Program-made: the position numbers and the translations under genes
Shown: positions 23,500-33,803 of the stretch, piece by piece
Position numbering within the stretch: position 1 is the first letter of the stretch
Layout of the letters: each line of letters opens with the position of its first letter
Source: Undaria pinnatifida
Lineage: Eukaryota; Sar; Phaeophyceae; Laminariales; Alariaceae
Direction of reading: 5' to 3'
DNA length: 64,000 bases
NCBI GenBank assembly: GCA_012845835.1
Contig: JABAKD010000020.1
Location: forward strand, 6,923,915-6,987,914
Notes under the pieces: model-generated
Told to the model about the DNA's origin: nothing
The model's input: only the letters and a program-made list of their open reading frames with translations
The model's database searches: none

Positions 23500-24483
23500 G
23501 GATATAACGTGAGGTCGGGGACGCGCTTTATGAGGCAGTGCAAGAGTGGACGGAGTCTAGGAGTATGCTGGAGAGTACATCCCGGACGACGGAGGACGTA
23601 ATGGCCATGATCGCTGGAGGGCCTGCTGTGGAAGAAAACAAAGGGGAGTTGAGCGTGTGCGTGACGAGTGGTTTCCTGGAATATGTAGAACCGCTCCCGC
23701 AGTTTGTAGCAGGTGTAGAGCGTTTCCAATTCAAAGCGGCGTGGCGTGAGGCCATGAAGAGTGAATTGGACAGGCAAAAACCGACCGGAACGTAAGAAGC
23801 CGCGACACCGCCGCGAGGGTGGAAACCTGTCGGTGCAAAGTGGGTGTTCCTCATATAAGACTGACAAAGATGGGCTGATAGTGAAGAGGAAACCGAAACT
23901 TGTGGCTAACGGATTTAGCCAGGTGCAAGCCGTAGATTACTTCCAAACATTTGAACCAACTCCATAGTCAGCGTTAGTTAAATTTCTGGCGGGTGTTGCA
24001 AATGAACATTGCCTTTTTTTTCATTCAGACGTTGCATAAGCTTGTCTTCACGCGAAACTCGACGCTGAGATATACATGAAACTACCCGATGGGTGTGTTG
24101 ACGTGTCAGGAAAGATTGTTCACCTCAACAGATCACTATATGGTCCAAAGAAGAGCGGACGGCAGTGGGCCAGATTACTGGTGGAGACCGTGGTAGAATA
24201 CGGTATGGAGCAGTATAGGACTGATCCTTGTGTTTTTCGCATGGTTGTGGATGGCAAGGTAGAACTGATTATGGCCGTTCATTTAGATATCATTATGGTT
24301 GCAGGATCAGACGAGGCGTGCAGAGACTTCCATGCCGCGTTAAATACGAAATTCCCCACGAATAACCTCGGCGAACAGACATGGTTCCCTGGTTGTGCTT
24401 TCAAGCGCAACTGGGAATTGAGCACGCTAGAGATCACGCAGAAAACTTTTGTTGAAACGATATACGGAACCGTTTCGGCGTGA
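23500..24483 (+). pseudogene. copia reverse transcriptase (RVT_2, dead)
   Basis: AAWREAMKSELD (about 23740), the palm entry SYKTDKDGLIVKRKPKLVA and GFSQVQAVDYFQTFEPTP (about 23853-23965), then from 24076 MKLPDGCVD, LNRSLYGPKKSGRQWA and the catalytic box. The usual copia YVDD is HLDI here (VHLDIIMVAG, about 24273-24305), so one of the paired Asp residues is gone. Stops and frameshifts near 23790 and 23985-24075. Confidence 0.8.
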
Positions 24484-24575
24484 ACTTGCCCTCTGACACC
24501 CCCGCGCCCCCTGGCGTTGAACTAGGTCTAAGAGAGGAGGGCGAACCGAAGCGAGACTAGCCGTACAGGGAGGCT

Positions 24576-25229
24576 GTGGGCAGTCTGATGTGGCTGTCGA
24601 CCATGACGCGGCCAGACATCTGGAACGCGGTGCGTGCTGTGGCGCGCCATTCTCACAACCCCACCAACAGGCACTGGACAGTAGTTCTGAATATCATGTC
24701 ATACCTCCAAGGAACAAGGGGTATGGGGTTGACTTTTGTGCGGGGTTCGGGATTAGATTTGACTGCCTATAGCGATGCCGATTACGCCGATAAATCTAAT
24801 GACAAGCGCTCGGTGTCGGGGATGGTAATGACCTTGGGGGTGTTGTCAGTTGGGCAAGAAGCATGCAGAGGTGCGTTACGTTGTCTACAGCAGAAGCAGA
24901 GAATGTAGCCCTGGGTGAAGGAGTCAAGGAGCTTTGTTTACGGGCGCAGTGTTGTCGTTTACTTGTCCAGAGCTAAGCGGATCGTGCGTCCGGATTTTCG
25001 AGGATAATCAGGGGGCCATTTCGTTGGCTGAGAGCCCTCTTAGTTCTGCAGCAAGCGCATAGATGTGCGTTTCCATTTCGTCAGAGGGCTAATTCGTGCC
25101 AAGAAGATTGGCATTCAATTTGTTGCTTCGGAAGAGCAGCACACGGATATTTTTACGAAATCCCTTGCTGCGACCCCTTTCAAATATCACCATAAGGTTT
25201 TGTTGAACCTACCGTTGGCGGATGAGTAA
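24576..25229 (+). pseudogene. copia RNase H (frame-disrupted)
   Basis: MGSLMWLSTMTRPDI and AVARHSHNPTNRHW (connection), then LTAYSDADYADKSNDKRSVSG, the copia RNase H signature with its first catalytic Asp (about 24758-24820). Later pieces in other frames: ELSGSCVRIFEDNQGAIS, RIDVRFHFVRG and QHTDIFTKSL. The polyprotein ends at TAA 25227-25229. Confidence 0.8.
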
Positions 25230-25537
25230 AGGGTGTGAGCATTATTCGATGAGTACCATGTTTGAGTCGCGCGAGGTATAATTTGTCACGCCGCAACCCA
25301 ACGCTACTTTGAGGGGCATGGGTGAGTAGGGCGTTACTTGGCATGTTAGTTTCTGGCCATGGTCATCGTTTTGAATGCGGCCATTGTTACAACTGCAATG
25401 GTTTGGATTATGTGAGTTGTACAGGGGGTTTTGACCCGATGGCCGGGCTTCTTCCTGCGTGACTGTCACTTGCTGTTGTTAGCTCCCAATAGTAGCTTAT
25501 CGTCTTGGATGCCCATTGGGTCTCGTCACTGCTGTAA

Positions 25538-25551
25538 AGAGCCAGGGAGGG
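25538..25551 (+). promoter_or_regulatory. Polypurine tract of copia element
   Basis: AGAGCCAGGGAGGG abuts the 3' LTR; it is the expected plus-strand DNA synthesis primer site. Confidence 0.7.
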
Positions 25552-25773
25552 TGATAATTTGGATAATCACAGCACGACGGTTACAAAAGCTGTAGAGGGT
25601 TGCGTATACATTTCGTAGGCGTTTTCAAGCAATTTTCCCTTCGGAGGAGGGCTCTAGCGCTCCTCTCTCCGCTCTCTGCCCCTTCGCTGCTCTCTGTCCT
25701 CTAATACAACGAAGATAATAAACTCATAAGACCGCGTGGTGGTCAGGGCATCCGGCCTCGGACTCTACAAACA
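25552..25773 (+). repeat. copia 3' LTR
   Basis: 222 bp, TGATAATTTGGAT to CTCTACAAACA, aligned end to end with 19968-20191. Confidence 0.85.
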
Positions 25774-27242
25774 TAGGTTCAGCGTGGGGGTTAGATATAT
25801 AGGGATATGGTTGCACAAGGTTTCATCACATGGTCCGGCCGATCAATTTTTTTCCTCTACTGGCTACCCCCTTTTTCTCTTGCAACTTTGAGAGTTAACA
25901 GGTGAGAAAAAGTTGGCAAGAACCATGAGACGGAGAGGAACCTGTGTCCGCGGTACTAAAATTAAAATTGGGCGTCACGGTCGTTTTTTAGAGAAAAACG
26001 TTCCGAAATACCCCGAAATTACCCCGAAAGGCATGTAATTGCCCCGAAACGACATGTAGTTGAGCCGAAATGCGCATGGTTGACCGCAGGAACAGCAAAC
26101 GGCATCTCATTCGAGCCGTTTGTTCGTACGCACATGATCTCCATATTGCACCCTCTCCAGCGTCGTACACGTTGTCACGATGACCGCCATAATCCTCAAG
26201 CTTCCTCGTGAGCGTGAGACCTTATACTCCCTCATTGCCTGCCCAAAATATTTCCCACTGCCCCTTTCTGCGGGTTCTCCTGTCCACCGATGCTTCCGAC
26301 CCGGTGCCGTTTCGCGCTTCCCACACCTTACCTTTTCGTTGTATTAGGAGTGTACACATTCTCACCACAATTTTTGTATCCACACTGACGTGCCTTGCAG
26401 CCACTCATGGTACTACCTTAGCCCGCGTTTTTTTCAAGTACACCCCCCCCGAAAGCATGGGTATGATTCTAGCGGTTTTAAAACACATATTGGACAGGAG
26501 TGCCTCGGACACGATGCTCCGTACGCCCCCGGAACCCCCAACCCCCTTAGTCGCCGCTCAAGGACTAAAAGATCCTACTACTGCTAGACAGCTCCAGCAA
26601 AGGCAATTTGCGCATGTTGAGCACTGACGCATCCCCTCGCTTCGCTTCACCCATGCCGCTCATAGCCTCACCACCGTCCACCTTCGGCTCTCCGGAGCGT
26701 GTCGCTCTTAATCCATCTTGGCAACTGATTTCTTCTGAGGACTAACTTCCCGACGAGAAGGAAGGGTGGACCGTAACTGGACCGAGGCCGGTGGGTAGCC
26801 GGTGTGTGCTGGGTTCTTGTTCGGGTAATATTTTACATAATTTCCACACTGGCTGGGCAGCTTCTCTCACCAGGTGGGTTTCGCAACCGTACCTCATGAC
26901 AAGAGGGTGAATCAGGGTGGGTCGACGTTCTCACGCTGCCGTATCTGAGGCCGCTCGCGCTGCCGTTGCCACGCAAGCACGGTTGTCTTCTAGAAGCGAA
27001 TTCAGAGCGACACACGACTTGAAGGTGGAAAATGTAGTGATACCGAGCTTTCGTTTCATCAGTCGGGCGGAGCATAACTAACAACAAGAGTTGACAAGTT
27101 TACCACGCCGTCGCACTGCAACCGCCAGTCAAACCACCCGCGTACCTCGATCGACCACGGATTTTGTCGCCGGGAAAATTTGACCGTGAAATCCAGCGTG
27201 GCATCCATCCTTCGCCATGTGTTAAGATTGTACCACCATCAA
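25774..27242. other. Gene-free stretch
   Basis: No coding exon can be supported. It contains several CCCCGAAA-type short repeats near 25990-26060 (ACCCCGAAA, GCCCCGAAA, AGCCGAAA). Confidence 0.3.
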
Positions 27243-27492
27243 GACGCGTGCTACGAAAGAGGGAGCACTTTTCGTGTGAAATTCTTTCTGAATGACGGGG
27301 CTCCTTAACCAAAAATCGTCGAAAATAGGCCATTTTGTGGGCGTGTTTTTTGTTATGTACCTAGGCCATGGCATTTTTTCATCCGGTAGCAGTTTTGATT
27401 CTTCTCCAAATCGGTTTTTGGGAGTGGTCTTAAAGCTCCCAAATTGAGTAACGTCAGAAAAAAGCGGTGCGCCCCTATCGTAGCCACGCGTC
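27243..27492 (+). mobile_element. MITE family B, copy B
   Basis: Starts GACGCGTGCTACGAAAGAG, contains AATGACGGGGCTCCTTAAC and GGGAGTGGTCTTAAAGCTCC, and ends CCCTATCGTAGCCACGCGTC. The flanks CATCAA and TCAAGC share TCAA, a possible target duplication. Confidence 0.8.
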
Positions 27493-28783
27493 TCAAGCCC
27501 TCCGCCTCGAGCATCAACCTCCCCGTCCGGCGAAGCTACCGCGAGCAGCCCCAATCACCTGCTACTAGAACCGCAGTTAACGTATCACCTTTAAGAACCC
27601 CCCTTCATGAAATTCACGAGTTCAGAAACGATTCGGGAGCAGTCACTTCACGTAAACGATTGGTTGCTTGCCCCGCAAAAGTAGATTGGGAGTGGAAAGG
27701 CGTACCAGTTGAGATGCAATGAGTAGCGTCGCCGTTGGAAGATTGTGGGGGTTTTGAGGCGATGCTAAGTTAATATTGATTCATCAACAACTCGAGCCGG
27801 TAGAACCTTTAGCAACGCTTGGGAAGGAAGTTTGCCGGGAAGTTTGGACTCGTGAGCAAGCGACCACGGCGTTGAGGGATCTAGTTCAAAACAAGGGTTG
27901 ATACAAGGAGAGCATGTATTGCATTCTGGCGGAGGGTTGGGGGGGCAACTAGATCGGCAGTGTCGGGCATACAGGCGTGGGCTACTGAACACGAAGGAAT
28001 ATGTGAGATGTACGGGTGATGGATTTACGATGCATGTTAGGGCGAATAGAGAAGATTTGAGGAGAGAGTTTCCCATGCAACAGCACTTGAGGCTAAGGCG
28101 GGAGGTATTCAACGAGGCCAAGGAACAATGTCGGGAGGAGTAAGAGAGCAATACACATAATTATTGATGAAGATGGAGGTATCAGGAAGGTGGCAGAGTT
28201 GAAGTAACATACAATCACTACAACAAACAGGCGGTTAAGGTGAGGGTTAATTGACAGCCTGTTTTGGGGGAGGAATACGAGGACTGAATGTAGTAAAAGT
28301 GTGGAAGCTTGGGGTGTACTATTAATAGTGTGATTGGGTCAATGTTCAATCCATCATTCCAGATTCATGAAAATGTAAGATTGTACGTAGGAATTCTGGG
28401 GTTTATGGAGCGGGAACGGATCTTAATTTAGTCAGAAGGCATGTTTCATTAGGTAGGGGATACATACGAGTATGAGAGCACGAGTTTGGTGGAGATATTA
28501 TGCTGCCTTGAAAGAGAGACGGGGACGCGTCAGGTGGTAGACAAGCAAAGCATACACACGTCAGAGTAGAGGAAACTGGTGGATATCCGATCAGCAACTG
28601 CCACACTGCTGTGTTGTTGTGAGGTTGGAGATTTTGGAGGCGAGAAATTTTGAAGGTTTCCCCTCCCGCCGTTAAAATGACAGCCTGTACTTCGGGAAGA
28701 ATATATAATATAAGGATTGAATACATTCAGAGAGAGGACTTGCAGATTAGAACATACTACTAATAGTGTGATTCATGTGGAGC
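27493..28783. other. Diverged internal duplication, no firm gene
   Basis: Two blocks near 28250-28335 and 28678-28775 are similar (CAGCCTGT, GAATA, GATTGAAT/GACTGAAT, CTATTAATAGTGTGATT/CTACTAATAGTGTGATT), an old duplication about 430 bp apart. A plus-strand open frame at 27898-28143 (ends QCREE) has no recognisable motif and is not called as a gene. Confidence 0.35.
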
Positions 28784-29056
28784 GACACGTGCTACGATAG
28801 AGGTAGCACTTTTGGCCTGAAACGTTTTCTGAATGACGGGGCTCCTTAACCCCATCTTAACCCAAAATCGTTGGAAATACGTTTTTTTTCTTTGCATGAT
28901 GATTCTCGTCGCGTACCTCGGCCCCGTCGGATTTTTCATCCGGCTACCAGTCAGTCCTATTTTTTCTTCAAAATCAGTTTTTGGGGGGAGGTCTTAAGCT
29001 CCGAAGTTGTGGAACTTCAGAATAAATCCTGGTGCACCTATATCGTAGCACGCGTC
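28784..29056 (+). mobile_element. MITE family B, copy C
   Basis: Starts GACACGTGCTACGATAGAGG, contains AATGACGGGGCTCCTTAAC and GGAGGTCTTAAGCTCC, and ends TATATCGTAGCACGCGTC. The best-preserved inverted ends of the family are seen here and in copy D. Confidence 0.8.
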
Positions 29057-29089
29057 GAACAAAGGGTCAACATTCAATCAAGCATATTT

Positions 29090-29295
29090 CAGAATCATGA
29101 AAAACTTAAGTACGACTTTCCCCATGTGTTGAACTTGAAAGACCAATCTCCCCGAGGGGTATCCCCAGGAAATGGAACCGCGTGGGTATCGACACGTGTC
29201 CGCCCGTGTATCCGGCCGGTCTGCTATCCCGCCGGTCCACGGACGGGGGGGGGAGGTTGTAAGGCTTAGTTTGGGTGGGCAATTGGACAACAGCC
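29090..29295 (+). mobile_element. TRIM-like element fragment (interior plus partial 3' LTR)
   Basis: It follows the interior of the 9.1-kb element (CTTTCCCCATGT, TTGAACTTGAAA, ATCCGGCCGG, TGCTATCCCGCC), then a G-rich purine tract, then TTGTAAGGCTTAGTTTGGGT, the first ~30 bp of the LTR. The rest of the LTR and the 5' half are missing. Confidence 0.65.
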
Positions 29296-29746
29296 GCCAA
29301 GGGGGCAGAGCAAGAAAAAAGAAGAACCAAGAAAAAATATGGCATCTGCGTGTTTTTTTGTTTGTTTTTTGCTCAGTACACACAACAAGTTATCGTCGCA
29401 CTTTTCTCTCTCCTTCTCCCTTTCTAGACGTGACTCAGATCTGGGGTCACTTAGCAGGCTCTTCTCCCCCCTCCCCACTACGGTACGCTCTTTCTCTTTA
29501 ATTACGATTATAATCCAGCACTTGCTTCCCTCGTCGACTTGTGTCGATATATGAGTGTACCCACCCTATATAGCGCTCTCGGCAGTTGGTGTGTCTCTTG
29601 AAAGTAAAAGTATCCATACAGGCTGGTTCACGTGCAAACCCCCAAATTTGTTCCCCGGCGAATATCCACGCCGTTTGTTCAATTCAGACCGTAAAATTTT
29701 GCACATGTCTTCTATGTGCCCTTGCGAAGACCGGCCTCGAAAGGCC
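29296..29746. other. Gene-free stretch
   Basis: Contains a dispersed-repeat block near 29400-29475 also found at 7550-7620; nothing coding. Confidence 0.3.
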
Positions 29747-29990
29747 TGTAGTTATCTGAGTTGATTTAATTTGGCCGGGGTTCGTATGATAAGGTTGGCG
29801 TATTCTATTCAGGACAGTCAAGAAATAGCACGGAGGCGCGTGCCTACGTTATCAGAAGTCATCCAGGGCTCTGGTGGAATCTACTAAAGCTACGTCTCTA
29901 CGAAGGCTAAAAAAGTGAGTATTTTCCGAGGACCTGCTCAATTGGCAGACTTGCAGGGGACACTCTGTGTCCCCGCCCAATAACCTTACA
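29747..29990. repeat. 244-bp direct repeat (LTR-like), left copy
   Basis: It begins TGTAGTTATCTGAG and ends AATAACCTTACA, so it has LTR-like TG...CA ends. It matches 35304-35546 over its whole length (shared: CGTATGATAAGGTTGGCGT, AGAAGTCATCCAGGGCTCTG, ACCTGCTCAATTGGCAGAC, GGACACTCTGTGTCCCCGCC), same orientation, 5.56 kb apart. Both copies are preceded by a CCTCGAARGGCC motif. Either the LTRs of the gypsy element between them or two solo copies of one family. Confidence 0.7.
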
Positions 29991-30283
29991 ATACGGCGTC
30001 GTCGGCAGAACCATGTTTTTCTTGGGTCGTGGGTTCAAATCTCACCATCCACAATAATAAGCTTTTTCAGACTTTCCCCATGTCGAACTTGAAAAATACT
30101 CTCCCCGGTATACCCACGAAATGAAACCTGTTGGATATTGACAGGTCCGCCCGTACATCCGGCCGACCTGCTATCCCGCCGTTTCAGGGGGGGAGAGTGT
30201 TATAAGAAGCTTATTTTGGGTAAGCTATTGATTAACCTTCTGTAAGCGGTCAAACGGACTAATAACCCACTAATACCTTAACA
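29991..30283 (+). mobile_element. TRIM-like element fragment (interior and 3' LTR)
   Basis: It starts ATACGGCGTCGTCGGCAGA, matching the start of the 9178 interior, and includes GTGGGTTCAAATCTCAC, which forms a complete 5-bp T-arm-like stem around TTCAAAT. It runs through GGGGGGGAGAG into an 86-bp LTR (30198-30283). Its 5' LTR is not the 84-bp type; the 244-bp repeat ends exactly where that LTR should end. Confidence 0.7.
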
Positions 30284-30287
30284 AATG

Positions 30288-30481
30288 GAGTAGAGGATCG
30301 CACCGGTAGCGGTATAGAAACGGGCAGCATCTGCCCTACCTAGCAGTAGTGTAGGGGGGGTAGCACAGCAGAGGATCGGACAGCCAACCGTACAAAAACG
30401 GGCAGCACCTGCCCAAACAGTGGGGTAGCACAGTAGAGGATCGCATAGCTAGCCGCATAAAAACACGGGCAGCATCTGCCC
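30288..30481 (+). repeat. ~65-70 bp minisatellite, left part
   Basis: Three units of a repeat containing GTAGAGGATCGCA, AAAACGGGCAGCATCTGCCC and a TAACAGTAGTGTAGGGG spacer. The array resumes after the inserted element at 31293. The palindromic core GGGCAGCATCTGCCC is kept in every unit. Confidence 0.85.
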
Positions 30482-30484
30482 TAA

Positions 30485-31292
30485 GGCCATTTCTTACACA
30501 GTCGGATTCCGCCAGTCGAAAACGGCCCTTTTCGACTGGACTTTTTTTCGACTGGATTCTTCTGGTTGGTCCTTCTTCTTGTCGTCAGTCGAGTCGATTT
30601 CATAGTTTTTGTGCTCTTCCTAGAGGCGGTTGGTGTGAGGGAGTACTGCTGTATAGCAGGCGAAATCGGTTGGCAGCTCTGTGCTTCGCGCTTTCTCCGC
30701 GAGCAACGGCTCGACGAACCTTCGTCCCAGCGAGTTGGTGGCTTTGGGCTCAGCCCAAAGCCGCCAAAGCTACGTTCGTGGAGTTGCGCTCAGCCGAGAG
30801 CCGCCAAAGCTACAGCAGGCGCAGCAGTTGTCGGCAGCATGGGATCGAGACCGCGCGCTGCTGCCGTCGTGTGATACACGCTGCTTGCGAGCGGAACTAG
30901 GAATGCGCCACGCTGACTTTCTGCGAGAAGCAACAGCAGGGATAGCTAAGCCAGCGTCAGCGCCTTGTATGATACTGCAGTGTGGTACCTGGTATGGATG
31001 TGTGGCCGTGTGGCCGTGTGGGTGTGTGTTTGGTGGTGGGATGAGCCATGCGATCGGTTAAAAAAACACGTGTTGTAAAACTTTTTCGACTGAGTTTTTC
31101 GACTGGAGGATCCAGTCGAAAAAGTCGAGTCGAAAAAGTCGAGTATTCCGACTTGATCCGCCAGTCGGAATTCTCAGTCGAAAAAAGTTGAGTCGAAAAA
31201 GCCCTTTTTCGATTGTATAAGAAAGCCTGATTTGGGCTTCAGTCGAAAAAGGCCGATTTCGACTGATAAATCCGACTGTATAAGAAATGGCC
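30485..31292. mobile_element. PIF/Harbinger-type non-autonomous DNA transposon (808 bp)
   Basis: The ends are inverted repeats: left GGCCATTTCTTACACAGTCG, right (reverse complement) GGCCATTTCTTATACAGTCG. Similarity then continues through subterminal CAGTCGAAA.CGGCC.TTTTCGACTG, about 55 bp in all. It is flanked by a TAA duplication (30482-30484 and 31293-31295). TIRs beginning GGCC with a 3-bp TWA target duplication are the hallmark of PIF/Harbinger elements. Many internal AGTCGAAAAAG/CTTTTTCGACT copies cluster near both ends. The GC-rich middle (30660-30960) has open frames but no recognisable DDE transposase, so the element is non-autonomous; the middle could be captured host sequence. Confidence 0.85.
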
Positions 31293-31460
31293 TAACAGTA
31301 GTGCAGGGGAGGGGTAGCACAGTGGAGGATCGCGCAGCCAACCGGGCAGCATCTGTCCTAGCACAGTAGAGGGTCACGCAGCCAACCGTACAAAAACGGG
31401 CAGCATTTGCCCTAACAGTGGTGTAGGGTGTAGTAGCACAGTAGAGGGTTGCACATATAC
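31293..31460 (+). repeat. ~65-70 bp minisatellite, right part
   Basis: It continues the array interrupted at 30484: TAACAGTAGTGCAGGGG, GTGGAGGATCGCGCAGCCAA, GGGCAGCATCTGTCC and AACGGGCAGCATTTGCCC. The unit at about 31410 keeps the uninterrupted TGCCCTAACAGTGG junction, showing the pre-insertion sequence. Confidence 0.85.
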
Positions 31461-31599
31461 CAACCAGAGGACAAGGTCAGTACAACACCCGAACAAAGTA
31501 GTTTCTCCACCAACTGCACTATAGGGGGACGGTCACTCCTACAGTAGTGCTGCTCGCTACATTGCCGCTGCTGTTCCCATTGGTACCGACAATACCAAC

Positions 31600-33803
31600 C
31601 GCACGAAGACGGGCAGTATAAAGGACGCGGAAACGCGCTGGTGATGTGAACTTGCAGGCACCAAAAGCCTCGTACGGCTGCCGTCGAAGTCGTGTAGTGC
31701 GCCGGGGGAAGGGGGAGTTTAATCGGTCTTAGGTCGTCCAGAAAGCGGACCATGTATACGTTGTCCTTGTTTGAGCTCGCGCTGGCTTTTCCAAGCAACC
31801 ACAACCCATCGCCTCCCTTGTACCAAGCGTGGGCTCCCTTAGGAAGCACCGTGTCGTGGTAGCGACGGAGCCGATCGGCGCGAGGAACGCAAGCATAGCC
31901 CGGCGCGAGGGAACGTTCCCCGTTGCTGCGGGAGAGCTCGCGTTGTGCCCGATCCGCATTCGGCGGTAGAGGCGATTGGTTTGGCGATGTTGGTCCAGGG
32001 TGCCGGCCCATTAGCGCAAGATGTGGGGGCGGGAGAGGTGGAGGTCCATTTCGGCTCCCAGGAAGGTTCGGAGAGTGCTGCCCAATGCGTCTTGTATAGC
32101 ACCGCGATGACGCCACCTCGATTCCGTACCAACTGATGACCGGTAATCTTCTCCACCTCCAGCCGTTGAAGGGGGGCCGAAACGTCGCCTTGTGTGATGT
32201 GGTACGGCGGAGACTTCTTGAAACAAATGTTGAGCACGTACTGCGTCAGCCCCGCCGGTAGGTATTTGGGCATGTCCCCGATGTCGTGATGGTTGGCGCA
32301 GGGTTTGCAGCGTTCGATGGCCACACGCTGACGAGCGTCCGAACCGGGCAGGTCGGAAGGGAGGTCCAAATAGAGGAGGTTGCTCCCGAGTGGCGAACCG
32401 TCCGGGGTCTCGTCCGTGGAGCAGGGACCGACTGCCAGGATCTTGCACGGGCCCGTCCAGTTAAGCGCGAGTTTGACCTTGAGTACCTTGGCGTCGGTGT
32501 TCGCCTTCACACCCTGGCGAATGGTGGAGGCAGAGTTGTGCACCCATGCCCAACCACTCGTAGTAAAGTCAGGTGCTGGACGCAGCGCGTCGGCGAGGGC
32601 GGAGTTTCTGCGGTTAACACGAGAAACGGCGAGGGCGTGGTGTGCGCGGACAATGTCGTTCGCGCGCTCTTGCCGGTCGGTGACCAAGTTGCAATAAGAC
32701 AGGTTGTCACGGGCCAGACTTGGTGTCCCACGACGCCAGTGCGGTCGAAAACCATCAGGGGGAGACGCGGGAGTCTGCCCATACGGACCTCGTTGGGCGT
32801 CAGATCCGTTGCCGCGCTGACCGAGTTGTTGTAAGCGAATTCGACGTGAGGCAGATGCAAGTCCCAATCGTCTTGTCGCTCGTTGACGACCATAGCCAGC
32901 GTTTGGGCCATAGTGTGGTTTATCCGCTCAACGCCCCCGTTACAGTTGGGGTGATAGGAGCTTGTAGCAAGCTTGTGCTAACCCAACAGCTGATACACAG
33001 CTTGTAAAAACTTGGAGCAGAACTGCAGTCCGTTGTCCGAGAGTATGGTGCACGGGCACACCCACAAGGGGATGTATCAATTGGTTCACCAGGATGTTGG
33101 CTGTACCCTCCGCGGTGAACTCAGCGGCAGTGACGAGGAACCTGTCGGACCGACGACTGAAGCAATCGGTTAACAGCAGGATGTAGGCGTTGCCTCGTCG
33201 TGTGACCGGGAGGGGGCCGAAGGAGTCAACGCTGACGGCGACACCTGGACCTTCCGGTAGAGGCATTGAGACGATTGGCCAGCGGACAGTCAGCCGTGGG
33301 GTTTTCCGCGCTTGGCATTTCAAGCAGTGGCGAAGCCACCACCGGGTCCACACATTCATGCCAATCCACCAATAAAACCGATCCAACATGCGCAACGTGC
33401 GCGTGGTGCCAAGGTGATAAGAGGCCGTCGAATGACAAGCTTGCATGGTCCAAGGGCGCATGAGCAGGGGGGCGTAGATGCAAACCGGCTCGTCGTTTAG
33501 CAAGCAAGCAGCTCGCCCCACAGAGTTGGGTTTGTCAGACCTTGTTGGTGGCAGTGTCGGGTTACGGACGAGTAGGACGATGTTGTCGTCGGTTGTATGT
33601 AGTCGACCTTTATCCGCCAGCCCCTGGATGTCTGAGAGGGGTGGACGTTTGTGTCGGGGGTAGCACGCCAAAAAACCGGGAGGCAGAACCGATGGTCGGC
33701 CCATAGAGAAGTAACGCATCATGGCGTGGCACGTCGGCTCAGCGTGCTGCTCTCGATTCCATTCGGCATGCGAATAACGCGCGACGGAATCAGTGAACCG
33801 CAA
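31600..33803 (-). pseudogene. Ty3/gypsy (chromovirus-like) integrase fragment
   Basis: Read on the minus strand. Zinc-binding N-terminus: HLGTTRTLRMLDRFYWW then WLRHCLKCQARK (HHCC type, about 33435-33310). Integrase core: VDSFGPLPVTRRGNAYILLL (first Asp, about 33228), TLSDNGLQFCSKF (second Asp, about 33035), a stop/frameshift, then YHPNCNGGVERINHTMA (catalytic Glu, about 32940-32890), then LHLPHVEFAYNNSVSAATDL. A chromodomain-like module follows: EVEKITGHQLVRNRGG then LYKTHWAALSEPSWEP (about 32160-32050). A C-terminal tail, WLLGKASASSNKDNVYMVRF (about 31800), comes last. All three integrase acidic residues survive, but at least two frame breaks kill the ORF. Neither RT nor gag is recognisable upstream (33804-34600), so the element is deleted as well as mutated. 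Confidence 0.8.

Larger units (their letters stand above)
19968..25773 (+). mobile_element. Ty1/copia LTR retrotransposon, complete but inactive
   Basis: LTRs of 224 bp (19968-20191) and 222 bp (25552-25773) both begin TG and end CA and are roughly 80-85% identical by eye. A purine tract, GAGCCAGGGAGGG, touches the 3' LTR. Flanks are TAGGG and TAGGT, a 4-of-5 target duplication. Internal order is gag, protease, integrase, RT, RNase H, which is diagnostic of copia (integrase before RT). Many stops and frame changes, an altered RT active site and a damaged zinc knuckle show a dead, old copy. Confidence 0.9.

Noticed and set aside
23960-23985. Third copy of the CATAGTCAGCG palindrome in the copia RT
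   Set aside because: Only the left half matches and it lies within RT coding sequence, so chance is more likely.
27898-28143. 81-codon plus-strand frame rich in Arg and Glu
   Set aside because: It lies in an old duplicated non-coding block and has no recognisable domain; kept only as a note.
32286-32834. Plus-strand frame of about 180 codons
   Set aside because: It is the antisense shadow of the gypsy integrase-chromodomain sequence.
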